A stretch of DNA of 5,581 bases from Desulfurococcales archaeon (GTDB lineage: Archaea > Thermoproteota > Thermoprotei_A > Sulfolobales > AG1), in the NCBI GenBank assembly GCA_026990885.1, contig JALXCO010000174.1:1-5581 (forward strand). Direction: 5' to 3'. The notes under the pieces were generated by a model that searched no databases, was not told the DNA's origin, and saw only the letters and a program-made list of their open reading frames with translations. Below are positions 1-5,164 of the stretch, in pieces; the stretch's first letter is position 1, and each line of letters starts with the position of its first letter. The position numbers were made by a program, and so were the translations under genes.

Positions 1-461
1 TTCTGTAGAACTATAGCCACCTTCTCGGCTGTGCTCGACGCTATAGCCCCCAGCAATGGCCCAGTTATGCTGTATGGCACTGTGCCGGCAACCGTTTTTG
101 GTTCTAGCCTGTGTAGGAGCTCCAGCGCGTCTCCATGTATGATCTCTATATTGCTGTATCTAGACAGGAGCTTTCTTGAGAACTCATATAGCCTGGGGTC
201 CTTCTCGATCGATATAACCCTTCTGCAGCACTTAGACAGTATGTATGTGACTACACCCAGTCCCGTACCTATCTCCACGCACCTGTCCCTAGATAGATTG
301 CTGCATACTCTAGCGAAGTCCCTTAGTATTGCTGGATTCACCGTGAAGCTTTGGCCCAGCCTTCTAGATGGCCTCAAGCCTAGCTCTCTGAGCGTCTTTA
401 CCGTCCATCTATATAGGTTGGGCTCTACACCCAGCTCCTCGAGTAAAAACAACTCTACCAA
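1..461 (-). CDS. ksgA: 16S rRNA adenine N6-dimethyltransferase KsgA/Dim1, partial (3' end beyond the left edge)
   Basis: Reading leftwards from a TTG at 461 gives 153 codons with no stop, so the C-terminal part lies outside the window. Family members use S-adenosylmethionine to dimethylate two adjacent adenines in the 3'-terminal helix of 16S rRNA during small-subunit assembly. Visible signatures in order: RRLGQSFTVNP (residues 33-43, the usual LGQxFLxD entry motif), the SAM-binding EIGTGLGVVT (63-72), the acidic ribose-binding residue in ISIEKDP (83-89), HGDAL (109-113) and motif IV as GTVPYSIT (126-133). Motif IV is normally N-L/I-P-Y; here Thr127 takes the Asn place, which is unusual. The gene overlaps the DUF655 stop codon (TTG at 461-459, stop at 457-455), suggesting translational coupling. 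The start is uncertain: no ATG or GTG lies in frame after the upstream stop at 470-468, and a second TTG at 452-450 is possible. Family assignment is firm, activity less so. Confidence 0.9.
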   Translation of the reverse strand, partial: MVELFLLEELGVEPNLYRWTVKTLRELGLRPSRRLGQSFTVNPAILRDFARVCSNLSRDRCVEIGTGLGVVTYILSKCCRRVISIEKDPRLYEFSRKLLSRYSNIEIIHGDALELLHRLEPKTVAGTVPYSITGPLLGAIASSTAEKVAIVLQ

Positions 462-1150
462 AGCTCTCTATAGTTTACGTATGCATAGAGGTAGTCCAGC
501 ATCTTGAAGAATCTAGCCCCGGAGTCCCCTGGTGGAGGCTCCACAAATAGATAGTATTTCTCGCCGCCCATCATTTCGGCGATTATTCTTTCAACAAGGA
601 TCTTCACGGGATCCTGGATCCTGACCCTCTCCTCAACATCCTTAAATGACTGGAACTTCCTCTTCCTCCTCTCACTCAGTATGGCTTCAAGGCTCTTCTT
701 ACCTATACCTGGTAGAAGCTCGAGCATGTGGAGCCTTATATTTATTGGCGACGCCTGATTAAAGAACTCTACAAACACCTTCTCCTTCTCGATGATTATC
801 TCCCGAAGCGCTTTATTCAGGTTGTCTCTAGCTATCGGGGTTAGATCCTGCCACAGGAGCTGCTCCCCCAGCTTGTATGCCTGTTGCGCTTCCTGTGCTC
901 CCGAGGCCTTCTCGTATACGGGCTCAATATACATCCTCTCCATAAGCTTGACCTGCGTATTCAGTGGTGGGAGGATCTCTACGAGTGTGAAGTATTTGGT
1001 TCCTACAGCCTGCGAGATAGGCATCGACCTGTGGTGGAGATGGCGATCGAAGGGGTTTCCGTTGGGCATGTAGTCTAAAATAATGTAATATAGATCCCTA
1101 ACCCGTGATCGAAACCCCCTAAACCTCCTGTATTGTGACACCTTTCCCAC
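455..1150 (-). CDS. DUF655 family protein (COG1491), predicted nucleic-acid binding, function unknown
   Basis: A 231-residue protein matching the archaeal DUF655 family. Recognisable family blocks are the N-terminal YYIILDYMPNGNP (21-33), AVGTKYFTLVEILP (48-61), the DLTPIA block (102-107), NQASPINIRLHMLELLPGIGK split across 131-151, and GGEKYYLFVEPP (195-206). Within this, LLPGIGKKSLEAIL (145-158) is a clear helix-hairpin-helix, a motif that usually binds nucleic-acid backbone without sequence specificity. The basic N-terminus (eight Arg or Lys in the first 18 residues) also fits RNA or DNA binding. The role is not established; the steady placement between rpoF and ksgA suggests ribosome biogenesis or transcription-linked work, which is inference. 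About 25 residues follow the last family block, ending in an aromatic-rich tail. The start chosen is GTG at 1150, the first after an in-frame TGA; GTG at 1141 is an alternative better placed for the upstream TATA-like box. Confidence 0.88.
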   Translation of the reverse strand: MGKVSQYRRFRGFRSRVRDLYYIILDYMPNGNPFDRHLHHRSMPISQAVGTKYFTLVEILPPLNTQVKLMERMYIEPVYEKASGAQEAQQAYKLGEQLLWQDLTPIARDNLNKALREIIIEKEKVFVEFFNQASPINIRLHMLELLPGIGKKSLEAILSERRKRKFQSFKDVEERVRIQDPVKILVERIIAEMMGGEKYYLFVEPPPGDSGARFFKMLDYLYAYVNYRELW

Positions 1151-1168
1151 ACATCATTTTAGAATACC

Positions 1169-1174
1169 TATAAA
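1169..1174 (-). promoter_or_regulatory. Possible TATA box for the DUF655-ksgA pair
   Basis: On the minus strand the 36-base gap between rpoF and the DUF655 gene contains GTTTATAGG. TTTATA is a good archaeal TATA core, and a start about 25 bases downstream would fall near 1149-1143, right at the GTG start codons. This would give a leaderless or nearly leaderless transcript for DUF655-ksgA, independent of the upstream rpl21e-rpoF promoter. A short T run (five T at 1180-1176) lies just ahead and might help end the rpoF transcript. Read from sequence only. Confidence 0.4.
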
Positions 1175-1186
1175 CAAAAATTAACA

Positions 1187-1519
1187 TTAACACTCGCATG
1201 ATTCCTTTAGGAGGTTCAGCACCCTATTCAAAACATCCTCGTCCGGGACCTCCTGCTCGAAATAGAGCAATGTTTTCAGCTCGTCGATTGTTTTGGGGCA
1301 TATATTGATTATCTGTGCGGAAGTTATCTCCCTAAACCCCATCTCTACAAGCTCGTTAAAGATTTTTTCCGAGAGGTCTGGAGGGCACTTCGAGATCTGC
1401 TCACTGTACTCCAGCACCCTCTTCTGGAGGTCCCCGGCCTCCCCCTCGCTTATCCTGTCTCTAGTCAGTATCTTCCTTATAAGCGCTATGGGTATCTCCT
1501 TGAAGTTGATTATCTTCAT
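1187..1519 (-). CDS. rpo4: DNA-directed RNA polymerase subunit Rpo4 (RpoF, Rpb4 homologue)
   Basis: A 110-residue protein, close to the usual length of archaeal Rpo4. In the family Rpo4 pairs with Rpo7 to form the stalk of RNA polymerase, which contacts emerging RNA and helps open-complex formation, elongation and termination. The N-terminal part (about 1-40, rich in alternating hydrophobic residues, with KEIPIALIRKIL) corresponds to the region that docks on Rpo7. The C-terminal part (about 45-105) is the HRDC-like helical domain, with the family-typical pattern LVEMGFREITSAQIINICP followed by KTIDELKTLL. It ends in ESCEC, an odd cysteine pair. The ATG at 1519 sits 11 bases beyond the rpl21e stop and has a strong Shine-Dalgarno sequence, so the two are almost certainly co-transcribed. 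The order L21e-Rpo4-DUF655-KsgA is a known archaeal cluster and supports the call. Confidence 0.92.
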   Translation of the reverse strand: MKIINFKEIPIALIRKILTRDRISEGEAGDLQKRVLEYSEQISKCPPDLSEKIFNELVEMGFREITSAQIINICPKTIDELKTLLYFEQEVPDEDVLNRVLNLLKESCEC

Positions 1520-1525
1520 AGCCGG

Positions 1526-1530
1526 CTCCT
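1526..1530 (-). promoter_or_regulatory. Shine-Dalgarno site for rpo4
   Basis: On the minus strand AGGAG lies immediately after the rpl21e TAG stop, whose last G is base 1531, and six bases ahead of the rpo4 ATG. It fixes that start and shows that an internal gene of the operon uses Shine-Dalgarno initiation or reinitiation, unlike the apparently short-leader first genes nearby. Confidence 0.75.
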
Positions 1531-1923
1531 CTACTTGGCTCTGGCTATAATCTCTTTAGCCTCCTGGATCTTGCTCCTTACCTCCTCAATAAGCTTCTTC
1601 GACTCCGAAACCACCCTCTCCCAGACCTCGGGCGTCGGCTTCACATGCTCCTGCCTTGTATACAGTATCTTCTTCTTATCACCCAGATACACCTCGACCA
1701 CAAGGGATCTCCCCCTATACCCCACAACGGTACCTGTCTTCCCCTGGAACCTCCTGTGGGGCATCCCCTTATGGATTGCTGGGTTTATATCTATATGAAC
1801 CTTGTCTCCAACCCTATAATCGATCATGAGCAGGCTCAGCGGAGGTACAGCACCCCTCTCCCTAACCCTTTTTCTCAGGAGCTTTCTCGTTCTATGCCTA
1901 TAACCCTTTGGCGCCTTCACCAT
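1531..1923 (-). CDS. rpl21e: 50S ribosomal protein L21e with an extended C-terminal helix
   Basis: The protein begins MVKAPKGYRHRTRKLLRK, the hallmark N-terminus of archaeal and eukaryotic L21e, which binds 23S rRNA in the large subunit. The core continues with YRVGDKVHIDINPAIHKGMPH (about 44-64) and RFQGKTGTVVGYRGRSLVVE (about 66-85), the SH3-like RNA-binding fold, and ends around EHVKPTPE (about 97-104). Most archaeal members stop near 95-105 residues, whereas this one has 130: the last 30 or so form a charged, probably helical tail rich in Lys, Glu, Ile and Ala. The start is ATG at 1923, where family homology begins; the frame stays open eight codons further, to 1947, but that extension is not typical. 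A GGTG at 1935-1932 could be its Shine-Dalgarno site. It is the first gene of the minus-strand cluster. Confidence 0.93.
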   Translation of the reverse strand: MVKAPKGYRHRTRKLLRKRVRERGAVPPLSLLMIDYRVGDKVHIDINPAIHKGMPHRRFQGKTGTVVGYRGRSLVVEVYLGDKKKILYTRQEHVKPTPEVWERVVSESKKLIEEVRSKIQEAKEIIARAK

Positions 1924-1952
1924 CCAGATTACACCACTAATCATCAAATAAT

Positions 1953-1970
1953 CTTTAAAAGTATTTAAAA
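1953..1970. promoter_or_regulatory. Shared divergent promoter core between rpl21e and pus10
   Basis: Only 75 bases separate the ATG codons at 1923 (minus) and 1999 (plus). The centre holds two nearly self-complementary AT boxes, CTTTAAAAG (1953-1961) and TATTTAAAA (1962-1970). On the minus strand 1969-1962 reads TTTAAATA, a very good archaeal TATA box; about 25 bases on, the start would be near 1940, leaving a leader that contains the GGTG ahead of rpl21e. On the plus strand either box could serve pus10, giving starts near 1983 or 1992 and a leader of at most about 16 bases. Because the boxes overlap or abut, TBP binding for one direction may compete with the other; that is inference. Confidence 0.6.
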
Positions 1971-1998
1971 TTAGAATTAGGATACATCATTGTGGCTG

Positions 1999-3288
1999 AT
2001 GTTTTTGGGTAGCGGTATCCTGGATCAGGCTGTTGAGGTGGTTAAGAACTACCCGCTCTGCGACCGCTGCCTAGGCAGACTGTTCGCTAGTTTAGGTACT
2101 GGACTAACCAACGTTGAGAGGGGGTCGTCTCTCAAGATTCTTATCGCTATGCATATCCACAGCAGGATTGTGGCCGGTGAGGACGCCTATATGGGTCTGC
2201 TTAAGCAGCTATCTATAAATGCTGGAGGTCCCTTCCTGAAGCTGTATAGGAAGCTCTCTAATGAGGAGGCGCCCGGCAGGCTAGCATGCTATATATGTGG
2301 GGATAGGTTCGATGAGGTTGTTGAGGATTATGTGGAGAAGGTTGCCAAGATCCTGAGGTCCTACGATGTGGAGACCTTTCTTATTGGGTTCCGGGACCCC
2401 GTGGAGATGGAGGAGGCTCAGCAGGAGATCGTTGATAGATTCAGGCTTGAGCATTGGGAAAAGGTTAAGGAGGAGCTTAAGAGGGAGATCGGTAAGGCTG
2501 TGATGTCTAGATATGGCTACAGGGCTAAGTATGAGGATCCCGATGTTGTTGTCGAGATAGATCCTGTTAGGGATGAGGTTAGAGCGGTATTCCCCTCAGA
2601 AATATATATCGCTAGGCTCAGGAAGTATGCTAGGGATCTCCATATAGACTCCAAGGCCCTCTACAGCAACTCCATCGAGTCTGTATTGTCTGAGAAGGCG
2701 TCGGGTGTTTTTGAGGCTGAGTACATATCTATTAAGCCTTCCGCAAGGATCTATCCAGAGTATAGAGTTATTGGCCCGGGCCTTTCCGTGTCTGTTGAGA
2801 TACACAGCCCGAAGCGAAGGTTTCGGGATGTGAGGTCTGTTGAGAAAGCATTAAATATAGATCCTGAAAGGTATTCCCTCGAGATCATTTCTAGAGTTAG
2901 AAGAAGAAATATCGGTGAGCTGGGCGGCTATATCAGGAGGGTAGTGTATAGGGTTCTGGTGCATTTCGATTCTGGGTGCATAAGGGATAAGGCTGTGGAT
3001 GATGTGGCGGAAAAAATATATGGGTTGAGCTCGGAGGTTATTGCCCAGAGGACCCCCAGCAGGATGCTTAGATGGAAGTATGACTATACGAGGTATGGCA
3101 GGGTCAAGGTGGTGGATGTTCTTGGCGTCTCAAGGGGTCTTTTTGAGGTTGTTTTGGTTTCCGACAAGAACCTATATATCGAGGAGGTTGTGTCTGGCGA
3201 CTATGGCAGGACGGAGCCGAGCGTCTCCAGCGTCGTTGGCTGTGGGGCTACGCCGGTTAAGATAGATGTTTTGGGCGCTGAGCACTAG
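1999..3288 (+). CDS. pus10: Pus10-family tRNA pseudouridine synthase homologue, probably lacking catalytic residues
   Basis: A 429-residue protein, normal family length. Archaeal Pus10 makes pseudouridine at positions 54 and/or 55 of the tRNA T-loop. Support: N-terminal YPLCDRCLGRLFASLG (18-33) with a second CxxC (CYIC, 97-100), together a likely zinc site; FLIGFRDPVEMEE (127-139); PDVVVEIDP (181-189) before the catalytic domain; and the C-terminal QRTPSRML (350-357) and SGDYGRTEPSVSSVVG (399-414). Against activity: the family block GREDxDVRxLGxGRPF aligns with ARIYPEYRVIGPGLSV (249-264), putting Tyr252 where the catalytic Asp belongs; YIKE is replaced by YIEE (393-396), losing the Lys expected to pair with that Asp; and the internal CxxCxGxGCxxC segment after the RKxxR region is absent. 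The reading frame is intact and long, so it is not decaying randomly. The start chosen is ATG at 1999; TTG at 1990 is in frame but would lie at or upstream of the predicted transcript start. Confidence 0.82.
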   Translation: MFLGSGILDQAVEVVKNYPLCDRCLGRLFASLGTGLTNVERGSSLKILIAMHIHSRIVAGEDAYMGLLKQLSINAGGPFLKLYRKLSNEEAPGRLACYICGDRFDEVVEDYVEKVAKILRSYDVETFLIGFRDPVEMEEAQQEIVDRFRLEHWEKVKEELKREIGKAVMSRYGYRAKYEDPDVVVEIDPVRDEVRAVFPSEIYIARLRKYARDLHIDSKALYSNSIESVLSEKASGVFEAEYISIKPSARIYPEYRVIGPGLSVSVEIHSPKRRFRDVRSVEKALNIDPERYSLEIISRVRRRNIGELGGYIRRVVYRVLVHFDSGCIRDKAVDDVAEKIYGLSSEVIAQRTPSRMLRWKYDYTRYGRVKVVDVLGVSRGLFEVVLVSDKNLYIEEVVSGDYGRTEPSVSSVVGCGATPVKIDVLGAEH

Positions 3289-3325
3289 CTGATTTGTAGC
3301 CTCGCCTCTCTGCTGCGGCATCTAA

Positions 3326-3334
3326 TATATTTAA
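3326..3334 (+). promoter_or_regulatory. Probable TATA box for the aIF5A-SRP54 operon
   Basis: The 81-base gap between pus10 and aIF5A contains TATATTTAA. A transcript start about 25 bases downstream would fall near 3356, leaving a leader of about 14 bases that holds the Shine-Dalgarno site of aIF5A. No clear T-rich terminator for pus10 is visible in the gap, only a pyrimidine-rich stretch near 3302-3311, so some read-through from pus10 is possible. Confidence 0.55.
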
Positions 3335-3357
3335 CTTGATTTAATCAATATTTCTTT

Positions 3358-3364
3358 AGGTGGT
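3358..3364 (+). promoter_or_regulatory. Shine-Dalgarno site for aIF5A
   Basis: AGGTGGT lies five bases ahead of the ATG at 3370 and matches the archaeal anti-Shine-Dalgarno complement (GGAGGTGATC) in its AGGTG part. It supports the ATG as the true start. Confidence 0.6.
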
Positions 3365-3369
3365 GGTTA

Positions 3370-3768
3370 ATGAGCAAGACATATGCTGAACTCGGTAGCT
3401 TGAGGACGGGTAGCTTCATAATTATTGATGGAGAGCCATGCAGGATTGTTGAGATTTCGAAGGCTAAGACTGGTAAGCACGGCTCCGCTAAAGCCCATGT
3501 AGTGGCTATGTCGCTTCTGTCTGGGGCCAAAAAGACGCTTGTTGCCCCTGTAGACACCAGGGTTGAGGTGCCTATAGTTGATAAGAGGACTGCCCAGGTT
3601 ATCTCTGTTATGGGCGATACCGTGCAGATTATGGATATGGAGACTTTCGAGACCTTCGAGGTTGAGATGCCTAAGGACGAGGAACTCGCCAAGAGGCTGG
3701 AGCAGGGTAAGGAGGTTGAGTACTGGGTTATTATGGATAAGAGAGTTATCATGAATGTTAGGGGCTAG
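3370..3768 (+). CDS. eif5A: Translation initiation factor aIF5A (hypusine-containing)
   Basis: A 132-residue protein, typical of archaeal aIF5A. The factor binds near the ribosomal E site and helps peptide-bond formation at stalling sequences and probably termination. The hypusination loop is KTGKHGSAKAH (33-43), in which Lys36 is the residue expected to be converted to (deoxy)hypusine by deoxyhypusine synthase. The N-terminal SH3-like domain covers about residues 1-70 (from TYAELGSLRTG to KTLVAPVDTRVEVP) and the C-terminal OB fold about 71-132, with VDKRTAQVISVMGDTVQIMD and the closing VIMDKRVIMNVRG. It follows its own TATA-like box and Shine-Dalgarno site and is followed after two bases by SRP54, so the two are co-transcribed and likely translationally coupled. 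All expected key residues are present. Confidence 0.96.
   Translation: MSKTYAELGSLRTGSFIIIDGEPCRIVEISKAKTGKHGSAKAHVVAMSLLSGAKKTLVAPVDTRVEVPIVDKRTAQVISVMGDTVQIMDMETFETFEVEMPKDEELAKRLEQGKEVEYWVIMDKRVIMNVRG
3760..3764 (+). promoter_or_regulatory. Shine-Dalgarno site for SRP54 inside the end of aIF5A
   Basis: AGGGG overlaps the last codons of aIF5A, six bases ahead of the TTG at 3771. It supports this TTG, which also matches where SRP54 homology begins, as the start codon, and indicates coupled translation with aIF5A. Confidence 0.5.
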
Positions 3769-3770
3769 TT

Positions 3771-5126
3771 TTGAGGGGTTTCGAGAGCGTTAGGGAGGCT
3801 ATAGCTAGGTTTATAAAGGGTTCTGATCCTTTTAACCAGGCTATTGAGAACCTCGTCAAGGATCTTCAGAAGGCCCTGATTAAGGCGGATGTTAATGTTA
3901 GGATAGTTTTTGATCTTACCAGAAAGATTAGGGAGGACGCCAGAAAGACCCAGCCTCCACCTGGTATATCTAGAAAGGACTGGTTCATCAAGATAGTCTA
4001 TGATCGCTTAGCCGAGCTCTTCGGGGGCGATGTCCAGCCCTCTGTAGCTCCTCCAAAGCAGCCTTATGTAATATTGATGGTGGGTGTCCAGGGATCTGGC
4101 AAGACGACAACATGCGGCAAGCTTGCCTACTACTATAAGAAGATGGGGTATAGCCCATGCCTTATTGCTGCAGACACCTATAGGCCTGGTGCTTATGATC
4201 AGCTGAGGCAGATCGCTGAGCGTGTCGGGGTCCCTATATACGGTGATCCTGGCGAGAAGGATCCTGTGAAGATCGTTGAGAAGGGCATGAAGACCCTCAC
4301 AGAGAACGATAGGTGTAATATAATAATCATCGATACAGCAGGTAGGCACGGCTACGGCTCTGAGGAGTCTCTACTTAAGGAGATGAGGGAGATAGCAGAT
4401 CGATCTAATCCCGACGAAGTCATGCTGGTTATAGATGCGTCTATAGGCCAAAAAGCATATGATCTGGCTAAGAGGTTCCATGAAGCCACGCCGATAGGCT
4501 CTATAATAGTAACCAAGCTGGATGGCTCGGCTAAGGGTGGCGGAGCGTTATCCGCTGTGGCGGCTACTGGGGCCAGAATAAAGTTTATTGGTGTTGGCGA
4601 GAAGATCGATGAACTCGAGGTCTTCAACCCACGCAGGTTTGTGGGTAGGCTGCTTGGGCTGGGGGATATTGAGGGTTTGATTGAGAAGTTCAAGTCTCTT
4701 GAGGAGCGCGAAGAGCTTGAGCGTATGATGAGGAAGGCTTTAGCTACTGGCAAGATCACTATGGTGGATCTGTATCACCAGATCAAAAGCATAACTAAGC
4801 TGGGGCCGTTAAGCAGGATCCTCCAGATGATACCCGGCTTGTCTGCGCTACCCATAATGGAGGACCAGGTTAAGCTCAGCGAGAAGAAGATGCGTAGATG
4901 GCTCAATATAATGGATTCTATGACCTACGATGAGCTTAAGAATCCGAAGATAATTACCAGGAGCAGGATCGTGAGGATAGCTAGGGGGTCCGGAAGCTCT
5001 ATAGATGAGGTTAAGGAGCTTCTGAGATACTATGAGAACATCAATAGATTCATGAGGGATGCACGTAGAAAGCGTAAGCTCCTCGAGAGGCTTAAGGGCT
5101 TAGAGGATCTTCCCGAATTTGGCTAG
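3771..5126 (+). CDS. srp54: Signal recognition particle GTPase SRP54 (Ffh homologue)
   Basis: A 451-residue protein, usual for archaeal SRP54. With 7S RNA and SRP19 it binds signal sequences of nascent membrane and secreted proteins and delivers ribosomes to the receptor FtsY. The N domain is residues 1-90 with a helical bundle including KALIKADVNVRIVFDL (34-49). The G domain shows the P-loop GVQGSGKTT (105-113), DTYRPGA (135-141), DTAGRHG (188-194), TKLDG (248-252) and GVGEK (274-278). The M domain from about 315 has the methionine-rich finger around ILQMIPGLSALPIM (350-363), MDSMTYDEL (381-389) and the RNA-binding RIVRIARGSGSSIDEV (399-414), and ends in a basic helix. All GTPase motifs are intact. 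It starts with TTG two bases after the aIF5A stop. No split, fusion or truncation is visible. Confidence 0.97.
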   Translation: MRGFESVREAIARFIKGSDPFNQAIENLVKDLQKALIKADVNVRIVFDLTRKIREDARKTQPPPGISRKDWFIKIVYDRLAELFGGDVQPSVAPPKQPYVILMVGVQGSGKTTTCGKLAYYYKKMGYSPCLIAADTYRPGAYDQLRQIAERVGVPIYGDPGEKDPVKIVEKGMKTLTENDRCNIIIIDTAGRHGYGSEESLLKEMREIADRSNPDEVMLVIDASIGQKAYDLAKRFHEATPIGSIIVTKLDGSAKGGGALSAVAATGARIKFIGVGEKIDELEVFNPRRFVGRLLGLGDIEGLIEKFKSLEEREELERMMRKALATGKITMVDLYHQIKSITKLGPLSRILQMIPGLSALPIMEDQVKLSEKKMRRWLNIMDSMTYDELKNPKIITRSRIVRIARGSGSSIDEVKELLRYYENINRFMRDARRKRKLLERLKGLEDLPEFG

Positions 5127-5138
5127 CCTAGAATTCTG

Positions 5139-5144
5139 TTTATT
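5139..5144 (+). promoter_or_regulatory. Possible TATA box for the TrmJ-like gene
   Basis: The 38-base gap after SRP54 contains CTGTTTATTG. A start about 25 bases downstream of TTTATT falls at about 5165-5168, the very position of the proposed GTG start, which fits a leaderless transcript. The match to a TATA core is moderate, so co-transcription with SRP54 is equally possible. An eight-base palindrome (GGCTAGCC, 5121-5128) spans the SRP54 stop but has no T tract close behind. Confidence 0.35.
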
Positions 5145-5164
5145 GCGGAACATGATCTTGCTGG

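Noticed and set aside
31..507. Plus-strand open frame of 158 codons at the left edge
   Set aside because: It lies antisense to the ksgA coding sequence, which shows ordered methyltransferase motifs; the plus-strand product is Ser/Leu-rich without recognisable domains, typical of an antisense shadow.
1924..1947. N-terminal extension of L21e by eight codons to 1947
   Set aside because: L21e proteins start at the MVKAPKGYRHR position; the extension MMISGVIW has no family support and would begin at or upstream of the predicted transcript start.
1990..1998. TTG at 1990 as the start of pus10
   Set aside because: The in-frame ATG nine bases later fits the predicted transcript start better and lies closer to where Pus10 homology begins; TTG at 1990 has no Shine-Dalgarno sequence.
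3345..3752. Minus-strand open frame of 135 codons opposite aIF5A
   Set aside because: It mirrors the aIF5A gene almost exactly, is rich in Ser/Thr/Ile and has no family motif; aIF5A is unmistakable on the other strand.
4352..4759. Minus-strand open frame opposite SRP54
   Set aside because: Antisense shadow of the GTPase domain; its low-complexity Ser-rich product has no recognisable motif.
5121..5128. GGCTAGCC palindrome at the SRP54 stop as a terminator or operator
   Set aside because: It is only eight bases with no loop, and no T run follows directly; likely chance.
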